Shown here one piece after another: positions 1 to 7,510 of a DNA stretch of 12,778 bases (position 1 is its first letter; every line of letters begins with the position of its first letter). The position numbers were made by a program, and so were the translations under genes. Where the stretch lies: positions 1-12,778 of the forward strand of contig SDZP01000193.1 of the NCBI GenBank assembly GCA_004144935.1, in the 5' to 3' direction. Below the pieces are notes generated by a model. That model worked only from the letters and a program-made list of their open reading frames with translations, was not told the DNA's origin and ran no database searches. Origin of the DNA: Caulobacteraceae bacterium (GTDB lineage Bacteria; Pseudomonadota; Alphaproteobacteria; Caulobacterales; Caulobacteraceae).

Positions 1-87
1 TGCCCACCCCCCACGAAGCTTCTACCGTTTCGCCGCATCCGCGCGGTGGCCAAAGCCCATGCCGGACATGGATCGGCGGGGATTGTG
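1..87. other. Window edge upstream of the receptor gene
   Basis: No gene end, terminator or promoter can be recognised. The receptor frame stays open back to base 1, so the true start could be GTG 46 or lie outside the window. ATG 88 is favoured because of the CGGGGA at 77-82. Confidence 0.4.
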
Positions 88-2010
88 ATGGCGTTGGTGA
101 AGACCTCTACCCTGGCCGGCAAGGGCCGCGCCAAACCGGCCGCGGCTGAGGCGGAAGTCGTGGTTCGGGGGCCGGCGAAGGCCGCTCCCGGGGCCCGGGC
201 CCGGACTGCGCACACCGCCGCCGAGCGGCTGTCGGCGGCGACCCAGGAGCTGGCCGGCGGGGTGACCCAGGCCTCGAGCGCGGCAGAAGAGCTGCGCCGG
301 TCGATGGAGCAGATCTCGACGGCGGCGGAGGAGGCGGCCGGGGCCTCGCAGGAATCCCTGGCGGCCATCACCGGCCTCGCCTCGACCTTCGTCCAGGCCC
401 GCGCCCGGGCCGACCGCTCGCACGGCCAGAGCCTGGCCCTGCAGGGCCAGCTCGGCGAGGCCTCGGCCCTGGTCGAGGCCGCCGTCGAGGCCATCGAGGC
501 CAATGCGGCGCGGCAGCTGAAGTCGGTGGAGGTCACCCGCCGGCTGGAGCAGCAGGCCGCCACCGTCGGCGAGGTCACCGGGGCGGTGGCCGACATCGCC
601 GACCAGACCAACCTGCTGGCGCTCAACGCCGCCATCGAGGCGGCGCGGGCCGGGGATCATGGCCGCGGCTTCGCCGTCGTCGCCGACGAGGTGCGCGGCC
701 TGGCCGAGGTGTCGGAAGCCCGCTCCCGCGAGGTCGGGGCGCTGACCGCCCGCATCGTCGAGCAGGTGCAGGATGTCGCCCGCCGCATCGAGGCCGCCGC
801 CCGCACCGCCGACCAGGAGGCCCAGGCCGGCCGCAAGGTGGCCGACGACCTGCAGGCCATGCGCCAGGGCCTGGGGGCCATCGCCGAGGGCAGCAAGGCC
901 ATCCTGACCGCCGCCATCGAGGTCGATTCCGCCGTGCGCGAGGCCCAGGCCGGATCGGAAAACGTCGCCAGCGCCGCCGAGGAACAGGCCGCCGCCGCCG
1001 CCGAGGCGCAGCGCGCCATCCAGCAGCAGAGCGCCTCGCTCGACGAGAGCCAGGCCACCGCCGAGTCCCTGGCCGAGCTGGCCGAGGGGCTGCGGTCGGG
1101 CGCCGCCGACGATGTGCTGGCCGAGCAGGTCAGCACCGCCGCAGAGCAGCTGTCGGCCACCATCCAGGAACTGGCGGGCGCGGCCGGCGAGATCCTCACC
1201 GCCGTCGACCAGATCGGCCGCGGCGCCCAGATCCAGGCCGCCGCCACCCAGCAGGCCAGCGCCGCCATGGCCCAGATCCAGCGCTCGGCGACGGCCACCG
1301 CCGCCGCCGCCGGCCAGGCGCTGGACCAGGTCGCCGCCTCGCGCCAGCAACTGGAGGCCAGCCGCGCGGCGGTGCTGCGCCTGGCCGAGGGCGTGGCCGG
1401 CGGGGCCGCCGAGACGGCGGCGCTGATCGGCCAGCTGGAGGCGCTGGAAACCTCCGCCCAGACCATCGAGCGGATCGTCGAGGGCATGGCCCTGGTCGCC
1501 GTGCAGACCACCATGCTGGCGGTCAGCGGCTCGGTCGAGGCGGCGCGGGCCGGCGAGCAGGGGCGGGGCTTCTCGGTGGTCTCCACCGACATCCGCAACC
1601 TCGCCCGGGCGTCGGGCGACAACGCCGCCCGGGCGCGGGAGATCGTGCGGCTGATGCAGGCGCAGCTGGCGCTGGTCCGCCGCGACCTCGAACAGATCGG
1701 GGCGGTGGCCGGCAGCGAGGCGCAGAAGAACCGCAAGCTCGATGACCGCCTGGCCGCCGTGGCCCGGGTGGCCGACGAGCTGCAGTCCGGCAGCCAGGAG
1801 GTGCTCGACGCCGCCGGCGCGGCCCGCACCATGGTCGACCAGGTGCTGGCCGGCGTCGCCCAGATCGCCGCCGTCGCCGAGGAGTCGAGCAGCGCCGCCG
1901 GTCAGGCCGGGGCGGCGGCGCGCCAGCAGTCGCGCGGGGCCGAGGACCTGGCCGCGGCCATCGAGGAGATCGCCTCCCTGGCCGACGAGCTGCGGACTCG
2001 CGACGCCTAG
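88..2010 (+). CDS. Soluble methyl-accepting chemotaxis protein with two tandem signalling modules
   Basis: Cytoplasmic chemoreceptor of about 640 residues, expected to bind CheW and CheA and to be modified by CheR and CheB. I see no hydrophobic membrane segment and no recognisable ligand-binding domain; nearly the whole chain is Ala/Glu/Gln-rich coiled coil. The first signalling tip (residues about 160-215) is canonical, with QTNLLALNAAIEAARAG followed by GRGFAVVADEVRGLAE. A second tip (about 460-515) reads QTTMLAVSGSVEAARAG and is degenerate at the Asn and Leu-Asn positions. Each module opens with a similar motif (TAAERLSAATQELAG at residue 43, TAAEQLSATIQELAG at 350). Each ends with a methylation-like stretch (ASAAEEQAAAA, VAEESSSAAG). 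There is no C-terminal CheR-tethering pentapeptide. I chose ATG 88 because CGGGGA lies 5 bases upstream. A GTG at 46 is also in frame, and the frame stays open to the window edge. The TAG stop overlaps the next start by one base. Confidence 0.9.
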   Translation: MALVKTSTLAGKGRAKPAAAEAEVVVRGPAKAAPGARARTAHTAAERLSAATQELAGGVTQASSAAEELRRSMEQISTAAEEAAGASQESLAAITGLASTFVQARARADRSHGQSLALQGQLGEASALVEAAVEAIEANAARQLKSVEVTRRLEQQAATVGEVTGAVADIADQTNLLALNAAIEAARAGDHGRGFAVVADEVRGLAEVSEARSREVGALTARIVEQVQDVARRIEAAARTADQEAQAGRKVADDLQAMRQGLGAIAEGSKAILTAAIEVDSAVREAQAGSENVASAAEEQAAAAAEAQRAIQQQSASLDESQATAESLAELAEGLRSGAADDVLAEQVSTAAEQLSATIQELAGAAGEILTAVDQIGRGAQIQAAATQQASAAMAQIQRSATATAAAAGQALDQVAASRQQLEASRAAVLRLAEGVAGGAAETAALIGQLEALETSAQTIERIVEGMALVAVQTTMLAVSGSVEAARAGEQGRGFSVVSTDIRNLARASGDNAARAREIVRLMQAQLALVRRDLEQIGAVAGSEAQKNRKLDDRLAAVARVADELQSGSQEVLDAAGAARTMVDQVLAGVAQIAAVAEESSSAAGQAGAAARQQSRGAEDLAAAIEEIASLADELRTRDA

Positions 2011-3476
2011 TGACCGGCGTCCGGACCAGTCCCTACATCACCTTCTTCGTCGGCGAGGCGCAGTACGCGGCCGACGCGGCCGACGTCTCGGAGGTCTTCC
2101 GCCGGCCGCGCATCACCCGGGTGCCGGGCGGGCCGCCCAGCCTGCTGGGCATCGCCGGCCTGCGCGGGGCGGCGGCGCCGGTGGTGTCGCTGGCGCGGCT
2201 GCTGGGCGGTGAGGACAGCGCGGGCGCGGACTCGCGGCTGCTGCTGCTGGCCGGCGGCCAGACCATCGGCCTGGCGGTCGACCGGGTCGGGGCCCTGACC
2301 CGGCTGCCGGCTCCGGACGGGGCCGCGGCTCCGGGGGGCTTTGGGCGCCTCTATGCGGTCGAGGACTCCGCCCTGCGGGTCCTCGATCTCGACGGCCTGC
2401 TGCGCCGGGAGTTCAGCCAGGGCTTCGGTGACCGGCGGGCGCAACGCCTGGAGACGGCGGCGCCCGAGGTCGCCGCGCCGGCCGAGGCGGAGATCGCCCT
2501 GCTGGCCTTCGAACTGGCCGGCCAGGCCTACGCCCTGCCGCTGGAGGAGGTCAGCGAGGCGCTGACCCTGCCCGACCGCCTGGCCTCGATCGCCCAGGCC
2601 GAGGACGCCGTGCTCGGGGTCATGGAACTGCGCGGCCGTCTGCTGCCGGTCGTCTCCCTCTGCCGGCTGCTCGGCCTTGCGACCGGCGATGCGGCCCCCG
2701 CCCGCGTCGTGGTCACTCGCATCGGCGACGCCATCGTCGGCCTGGCGGTCGACCGGCTGAACGCCATCCTGCGGGTGCCGCCCCGGGCCATCGACGCGGC
2801 CCCGGCCGTGCTCAACCGCGGCGCGGGCGAGGCCCAGGTGCAGTCGATCTGCCGCCTGCCGGACGGCTGCGGCCTGGTCGCCATCCTGTCGGCCGAACGC
2901 CTGTTCCGCGACGAAAAGGTCGCCCACATCCTGGCCGACGGCCGCAGCGGGGACGCCCGGATGACTTCCACCCAGGCGGGCGACGCCCAGGCCGCCCCGG
3001 TCGACCGCTACCTGATCTTCCGCATCGGCGGCGACGAATACGGCCTGCCGCTGGCCGCCGTCGACGAGGTCGTCCGCCTGCCGGACCGGTTGACCCGGGT
3101 TCCCCGCGCCCCGGCCTTCGTCGAGGGCGTGCTCAACCTGCGCGGCAAGGTGACGCCGATCATCGACCAGCGCAGCCGGTTCCAGGCCGCCGCCCCCGCC
3201 AGCGACGCGCGGCCGCGCATCATCGTCACCAGCGTCGAGGGTCGCCAGGCCGGCTTCATCGTCGACAGCGTCTCCGAAATCCTCGGCCTGACCGCCGACC
3301 AGACGGAGACGACCCCGGAGATGACCGCCGACGCCGGCCGGCTGTTCACCCGCGTCGCCACCCTGCAGGACGGCGAGCGCCTGATCCTGCTGATCGAGCC
3401 CAGGGAACTGCTCGACCGCGCCGAGCGCGACCTGCTGGCGGCCATGGACGCGTCCGGGACCGCGGCGGGCACGTGA
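2010..3476 (+). CDS. Chemotaxis scaffold protein with three CheW domains
   Basis: Adaptor of 488 residues made of three consecutive CheW-like domains, about residues 5-135, 160-305 and 332-470. CheW domains couple receptors to CheA. The conserved arginine that contacts partners is present in each domain: GLRGAAAPVVSL (R52), ELRGRLLPVVSL (R208) and NLRGKVTPIIDQ (R378). Each domain also carries the hydrophobic G-x-x-VD strand (GLAVDRV, GLAVDRL, GFIVDSV). Domain 3 is the most typical, with DRYLIFRIGGDEYGLPLAAVDEVVRLP. Domain 1 is the most diverged. A single CheW is normally about 150-170 residues, so this is a true triplication or fusion. The GTG start overlaps the TAG of the receptor gene (TAGTG), with no clear ribosome binding site, which points to translational coupling. 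A polyvalent CheW could crosslink several receptor or CheA P5 surfaces; that role is inferred. Confidence 0.92.
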   Translation: MTGVRTSPYITFFVGEAQYAADAADVSEVFRRPRITRVPGGPPSLLGIAGLRGAAAPVVSLARLLGGEDSAGADSRLLLLAGGQTIGLAVDRVGALTRLPAPDGAAAPGGFGRLYAVEDSALRVLDLDGLLRREFSQGFGDRRAQRLETAAPEVAAPAEAEIALLAFELAGQAYALPLEEVSEALTLPDRLASIAQAEDAVLGVMELRGRLLPVVSLCRLLGLATGDAAPARVVVTRIGDAIVGLAVDRLNAILRVPPRAIDAAPAVLNRGAGEAQVQSICRLPDGCGLVAILSAERLFRDEKVAHILADGRSGDARMTSTQAGDAQAAPVDRYLIFRIGGDEYGLPLAAVDEVVRLPDRLTRVPRAPAFVEGVLNLRGKVTPIIDQRSRFQAAAPASDARPRIIVTSVEGRQAGFIVDSVSEILGLTADQTETTPEMTADAGRLFTRVATLQDGERLILLIEPRELLDRAERDLLAAMDASGTAAGT

Positions 3477-4573
3477 TCCGCCTGCTGGCCGTCGACGATT
3501 CCGCCCTGATGCGGCGCCTGATCGGCGAGGTGTTCGCCGATGAGGCCGACGTCGAGGTCAGCTATGCCCGCAACGGCCTCGAGGCCCTGGCCATGCTGGC
3601 CGAGGTGGCGCCCCACGTCGTCACCCTCGACATCAACATGCCCCAGATGGACGGCCTGGCCTGTCTCGACCGGATCATGATCGAGCGGCCCTGCCCGGTG
3701 GTGATGTTCTCGGCCCTGACTGAGGCGGGGGCCCGCGAGACCCTCGAGGCCCTGTCGCTGGGCGCCGTCGATTTCGTCCTCAAGCCCGGCGGCGCCGTCT
3801 CGCTGAAGCTGGACGAATTCGGGCCGCTGCTGGTGGACAAGGTGCGGCAGGCCTCGACCGCCCGACTGGCGAGCAGCCACCGCCTGGCCGAGCGGGTGCG
3901 GCTGCGGAGCGGCGGCGCCCTGCCGGCGCCCCGCAAGCGCGTCGCCGCCTCGGCCGGCTCGCGCCCCCAGCGCCTGGCCGCCATCGAGGGCGGCGCGGAC
4001 AAGCTGGTCCTGGTCGGCTGTTCGACCGGCGGGCCGCCGGCCCTCGACGCCCTGCTCGCGCCCCTGCCGGCCGATTTCCCCTGGCCCATCGTCGTCGCCC
4101 AGCACATGCCGGCCAGCTTCACCGGCTCCCTGGCCAGCCGGCTCGACCGGCTCTGCAACCTGTCGGTCAGCGAGGTCGTGCGCCCGACGCCGCTGGAGCC
4201 GGGCGCCGTCCACATCGCCCGCGGCGACGCCGACCTGATCATCAGCCGCCGGGCCGGCGGCCTGGTCGCACTGCCGGCCCCTTCGGGCGGCGCCTTCCGC
4301 TGGCATCCCAGCGTCGACCGCATGGTCGACAGCGCCCTGGACCATATCGAGGCCGCCCGCCTGGTCGGCATCCTGCTCACCGGCATGGGCAATGACGGCG
4401 CCGCGGCCATGACCCGCCTGCGCCAGGGCGGCGGCCGCACCATCGCCGAGGCCGAGGAGACCGCCGTCGTCTGGGGCATGCCCGGCGAACTGGTCAAGGC
4501 CGGCGGGGCCGAGGCGGTGCTGCCGATCGACCGGGTGGCCCGCGGCCTGCTCGACCTGGCGGGCCGGCCATGA
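3473..4573 (+). CDS. cheB: Chemotaxis response regulator protein-glutamate methylesterase CheB
   Basis: CheB removes methyl groups from receptor glutamates and deamidates glutamines, after activation by phosphoryl transfer from CheA. The N-terminal receiver (residues 1-120) has the acidic pair D8/D9 (AVDDS), phosphoacceptor D53 (TLDINMPQMDG), S80 and K104 (VLKPGG). A linker of about 55 residues leads to the methylesterase domain (about 175-366). That domain has the catalytic serine S184 in GCSTGGPPAL, histidine H211 in VAQHMPASFT and aspartate D308 in LTGMGNDGAAAM. All key residues are intact and 366 residues is a normal length. The GTG start overlaps the preceding stop (GTGA), and the stop overlaps the cheR ATG (ATGA), so translation is probably coupled on both sides. 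The linker RLRSGGALPAPRKRVAASAG is basic and Ala-rich, as is usual for the family. Confidence 0.96.
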   Translation: MIRLLAVDDSALMRRLIGEVFADEADVEVSYARNGLEALAMLAEVAPHVVTLDINMPQMDGLACLDRIMIERPCPVVMFSALTEAGARETLEALSLGAVDFVLKPGGAVSLKLDEFGPLLVDKVRQASTARLASSHRLAERVRLRSGGALPAPRKRVAASAGSRPQRLAAIEGGADKLVLVGCSTGGPPALDALLAPLPADFPWPIVVAQHMPASFTGSLASRLDRLCNLSVSEVVRPTPLEPGAVHIARGDADLIISRRAGGLVALPAPSGGAFRWHPSVDRMVDSALDHIEAARLVGILLTGMGNDGAAAMTRLRQGGGRTIAEAEETAVVWGMPGELVKAGGAEAVLPIDRVARGLLDLAGRP

Positions 4574-5418
4574 CCGCCCGCGACCGCATCATCCCGGCCC
4601 TGACGCCGGAGGAGCTGCGCCGCTTCTGCGAGTTCCTCTACGCCCGTACCGGCATGCAGTTCGGCGAGTCCAAGCGCTACTACATCGAGCGGCGGCTGAA
4701 CGACCGGCTGGCGGCGACCGGCGCCCTGTCGTTCGCCGGCTACCTGAACCAGCTGCGCTCCGACCCCGCCGAGACGGCCGCCGTCATCAACAGCTTCACC
4801 GTCAACGAGACCTACTTCTACCGCGAGGAGCACCAGCTCCGCTGCCTCAGCCAGGACATCCTGCCGGAGATCATCCGCGGCAAGGGCCCCGGCGACCGCA
4901 TCCGCATCTGGTCACAGCCCTGTTCAACCGGCGAGGAAGCCTATTCCATAGCGCTCTGGCTGCTTGAGAACTGGCGCATGGTCGACGCCTACAACATCGA
5001 GATCGTCGGGTCCGACATCGACACCGACGCCCTGGCCGCCGCCCGCGAGGGGCTCTATGGCGAGCGGGCCCTCAGCCGGCTGCCGCCGGCGGTGATCGGC
5101 GCCTATTTCGAACCGGCCAGGCGCGGCCGCCGGCGGATCATCGAAGACCTCAGGCAGTCGGTGACCTTCACCGAGGCCAACCTGATCGACCGGGGCGGCA
5201 TGAAGGAGCAGGGCGTCTTCGACGTCATCTTCTGCCGCAACGTGCTGATCTATTTCGACGACGACTCCCGGGCCCGCGCCGTCGAACATCTGCATGACAG
5301 CCTGGCCCCGGGCGGCTTCATCTGTCTCGGCCACACCGAATCCATGTCGCGGATCAGCAGCCGCTTCGCCATCCGCCGCTTCGACGACGCCATCGTCTAT
5401 CAACGGCCGGCCGGCTGA
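4570..5418 (+). CDS. cheR: Chemotaxis protein methyltransferase CheR
   Basis: S-adenosylmethionine-dependent methyltransferase that methylates receptor glutamates, opposing CheB. The N-terminal helical domain (residues about 8-75) includes ERRLNDRLAATG. The catalytic domain has the family motifs NETYFYR (79-85), IWSQPCSTGEEAYSIAL (113-129, SAM-binding), GSDID (147-151), FCRNVLIYFD (221-230) and GHTES (254-258). At 282 residues it is full length and intact. There is no TPR or pentapeptide-binding extension, which fits the receptor in this operon lacking a tether motif. Motif I has QPC where many CheR proteins have AGC, a minor variation. It sits between cheB (ATGA overlap) and cheA (TGATG, one-base overlap). 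Confidence 0.96.
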   Translation: MTARDRIIPALTPEELRRFCEFLYARTGMQFGESKRYYIERRLNDRLAATGALSFAGYLNQLRSDPAETAAVINSFTVNETYFYREEHQLRCLSQDILPEIIRGKGPGDRIRIWSQPCSTGEEAYSIALWLLENWRMVDAYNIEIVGSDIDTDALAAAREGLYGERALSRLPPAVIGAYFEPARRGRRRIIEDLRQSVTFTEANLIDRGGMKEQGVFDVIFCRNVLIYFDDDSRARAVEHLHDSLAPGGFICLGHTESMSRISSRFAIRRFDDAIVYQRPAG

Positions 5419-6700
5419 TGGACGAGCTGCTCGCCCAGTTCCTGATCGAAGGCCCCGAGCTGGTGCAGCAGGGCAGCGACGCCCTGCTGGCGCTGGAACA
5501 GGCGCCCGACGACCGGGCCCTGGTCGATGACGCCTTCCGGGCGATCCACACCCTGAAGGGCTCGGTCGGCCTGTTCGACCTGCCGGCCATGGCCGTCACC
5601 CTGCATGCGGCCGAGGATGTGCTGGGCGCCGTGCGGTCGGGCGTCCGCGGCGCCGACCGGGCCACCATCGACGCCCTGCTGGCGGTGCTGACCCAGACCG
5701 AGCGCTGGCTGGCCGCCCTCGAGGCCGGCGGCCTGCCTGAAGATGCCTCGCTGGCCGCCCGCCGCCTCGCCGACCAGCTGAACGCCTCCGCCGCCCCGCC
5801 GAGCGAGGCCTCGTCGGACGCCGCGCCGGACTGGGCCCTGGCCCTGCGGCAGGCGGCGCCGTCCGGCTCCGCGCCAGTGACGGCGGTGCGCTACCAGCCG
5901 GCCGCCGGCTGCTTCTTCAGCGGCGACGATCCCCTGGCCCTGGTCCGCGACCTGCCGGGCCTCGTCCATCTGCAGCTCGGCCTTCGCGCCGCCGAGGCCG
6001 CGGCCGGCGGCTACGACCCCTTCGACTGCCGGCTGGATATCCTGGCCCTGACCACCGCCCCCGCCGCCGAGGTCCGGACCGCCTTCCGTTTCGTGCCGGA
6101 CCAGATCGAGATCGTCGCCCCGCCGGCCGAGGGCCCGGCCCCGGCCCCGGCGGGCGAGCCGGACACCCAGGGCGCCATCCGCACCCTGCGGGTCGACGCG
6201 GCCCGCATCGAGGCCCTGGCGGCCATGGTCGATGACCTGGTCAGCGCCCGCACCGGCCTGGCGGCGGTGTCGTCCCTGGCCGCCTCCGGGGGCGACCCGG
6301 CGGTCGTCGCCCGCGGCCTCGCCGCCCAGTCCGACGTCATCGACCGGCTGGTCGGCCAGATGCACGGCCAGGTCATGGCCTTGCGGATGACCCCGGCCGC
6401 CCCGCTGCTGCGCCGCTTTCCGCGCGTCGCCCGCGAACTGGCCGCCGCCCTCGGCAAGGAGATCGACTTCGTCGTCGAGGACAACGGCGTCGAGGCCGAC
6501 AAGGCCATCATCGAGGGCCTGTTCGAGCCCCTGACCCACCTGTTGCGCAACGCCATCGACCACGGCATCGAGCCGCCGGACACGCGCGTCCGGCAGGGCA
6601 AGCCGCGCCGCGGCGCCATCCACCTGACCGCCGCGGCGACCGGCGGCCGCTTCGAGCTGACCCTGCGCGACGACGGGGCAGGGGTCGATCCGGCCGCCAT

Positions 6701-6721
6701 CCGCGCCGTCGCCGCGCCGTC
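6701..6721 (+). repeat. Short tandem repeat at the cheA deletion junction
   Basis: CCGCGCCGTC occurs twice (6701-6710 and 6712-6721), separated by one base, exactly where the cheA reading frame breaks. The second copy runs into AAG, giving the AVK of the downstream CheA frame. Repeats or microhomology at a junction are typical of replication slippage and of amplification or assembly chimeras. The repetition is seen; the mechanism is inferred. Confidence 0.6.
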
Positions 6722-6787
6722 AAGTCCGCCGTGCAGCGGCTGGGGGGCCGCATCGCCATCGACAGCCGCCCCGGCCAGGGCACGGCC

Positions 6788-7210
6788 ATGACCCTGGTCC
6801 TGCCGCTCACCCTGACCCTGACCAAGGTCATGGTGGTCAGCAGCGACGGCGAGAGCTGGGGCATGCCGATGGAGAGCGTCCTGGAAACCGTGCGGGTGCC
6901 GGCCGCATCCGTCACCGCCATCCGGGCGGGGCGGGCCTTCAACTGGCGCGACCGCACCGTGCCCCTGCTGTCGCTCGCCGAGCTGGTCGGCGGCGGGCCG
7001 TCGCCGCCGCGGGACGACCACCGGGTGCTGGTCGTGCGCTGTGGCCGCGAGGTGGTCGGCCTCGCCGTCGACGCCATCCAGGACCGGGCCGACGTCGCCG
7101 TCCGGCCGCTCGACGGCCTGCTGGCCGGCATGGCCGGCGTCAGCGGCACGACTCTGCTGGGCGATGGCCGGGTCCTGATGGTGCTCGATCCGGAGGCCCT
7201 GGTCGGATGA
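6788..7210 (+). CDS. Possible separately translated CheW-like P5 domain of the broken CheA
   Basis: The shortened CheA frame ends with TGA at 6789-6791, and an ATG at 6788-6790 overlaps it in the frame of the C-terminal remnant. This is the same ATGA layout used at other junctions of the operon. Translation from it would give 140 residues beginning MTLVLPLTLTLTKVMVV. It continues through a complete CheW-like fold (WGMPMESVLETVRVP, VPLLSLAELVGG, VGLAVDAIQDRADVAV, GRVLMVLDPEALVG). Such a fragment could act as a free CheW-like subunit. The reading frame and motifs are seen directly; that it is expressed is speculation. If the deletion is an artefact, this entry disappears into full-length cheA. 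Confidence 0.3.
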   Translation: MTLVLPLTLTLTKVMVVSSDGESWGMPMESVLETVRVPAASVTAIRAGRAFNWRDRTVPLLSLAELVGGGPSPPRDDHRVLVVRCGREVVGLAVDAIQDRADVAVRPLDGLLAGMAGVSGTTLLGDGRVLMVLDPEALVG

Positions 7211-7482
7211 GCATCAGGGTGGAAAGCGAGCGGATTATTCTGGACGGCTACTGTGGCGTCGAAGACGCCGAACCGCTGGCGGCGGCGCTCGAGGCCATGC
7301 CGTCGGCCACGGTGGATATTTCGCCCTGTCGACAACTGCACAGCGCCGTGGTTCAAGCGCTGTTAGTCTTCCGGCCCTACATCGAGGGCATTCCGTCCGA
7401 TCCCTTCCTCAACGCGTTCGTCCTGCCTTCACTCGCGAAGTCGGTCGAGCCCCAGCCCGTGTCACCCGCACGCCTCCCATGA
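7207..7482 (+). CDS. Small STAS-like protein of the chemosensory operon
   Basis: Protein of 91 residues that starts inside the cheA stop (ATGA), with GGAGG about 10 bases upstream. The segment TVDISPCRQLHSAVVQALL (residues 35-53) aligns by eye with the signature of anti-sigma-factor-antagonist STAS domains (VDLS...IDSSGLGALL). S46 falls where the phosphorylatable serine lies. The chain is shorter than a typical STAS domain of about 100-110 residues, and the C-terminal part (FVLPSLAKSVEPQPVSPARLP) is unlike STAS. Small STAS-like genes do occur in other chemosensory clusters, but their role is not settled. A scaffold or partner-switch role, perhaps with CheA or CheY, is inference. Intact and probably real; the family assignment is moderate. 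Confidence 0.75.
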   Translation: MSIRVESERIILDGYCGVEDAEPLAAALEAMPSATVDISPCRQLHSAVVQALLVFRPYIEGIPSDPFLNAFVLPSLAKSVEPQPVSPARLP

Positions 7483-7492
7483 TTCAAAGGCC

Positions 7493-7510
7493 ATGAGCGT
7501 CAAGAGATGA
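7493..7510 (+). other. Five-codon mini-ORF before cheY
   Basis: In the only real gap of the operon, ATG 7493 opens a five-codon frame (MSVKR) whose TGA (7508-7510) overlaps the cheY ATG (7507-7509). An AAAGG lies at 7486-7490, too close to ATG 7493 and too far from 7507 to be ideal for either. It may be a coupling device or chance. Confidence 0.2.

Larger units (their letters stand above)
5418..7210 (+). pseudogene. cheA: Chemotaxis histidine kinase CheA, interrupted by an out-of-frame internal deletion
   Basis: CheA autophosphorylates and feeds CheY and CheB. The 5' frame (5418-6791, 457 residues) has an HPt domain with phospho-acceptor H44 (FRAIHTLKGS), an intermediate regulatory region (about 130-235), and a dimerisation domain starting near 255 (IRTLRVDAARIEALAAMVDDLV). 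Half of the ATPase domain follows, with N-box N378 in LLRNAIDHGIE and the G1 box DDGAGV at 418-423. After IRAVA (about 6710) the frame becomes nonsense (APSSPPCSGW) and stops at 6789-6791. The correct continuation, AVKSAVQRLGGRIAIDSRPGQGT, resumes at once in the +2 frame. It runs through the C-terminal CheW-like P5 domain to TGA 7208-7210. The F-box and the G2 motif (GRGVGMD-like) that belong between G1 and AVKSAV are absent, roughly 50 codons. This is therefore a deletion, not a one-base error, and its length should be 3n+1. As written the product cannot bind ATP normally. Real mutation and assembly artefact are both possible. Confidence 0.88.

Noticed and set aside
22..1350. Gly-rich minus-strand frame opposite the receptor gene
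   Set aside because: Repetitive Gly/Leu/Asp composition is the antisense image of Ala/Glu/Gln coiled-coil codons; no domain and no ribosome binding site.
6700..6800. Programmed ribosomal frameshift in cheA
   Set aside because: No slippery heptamer is visible, and shifting frame would still leave the F-box and G2 motifs missing.
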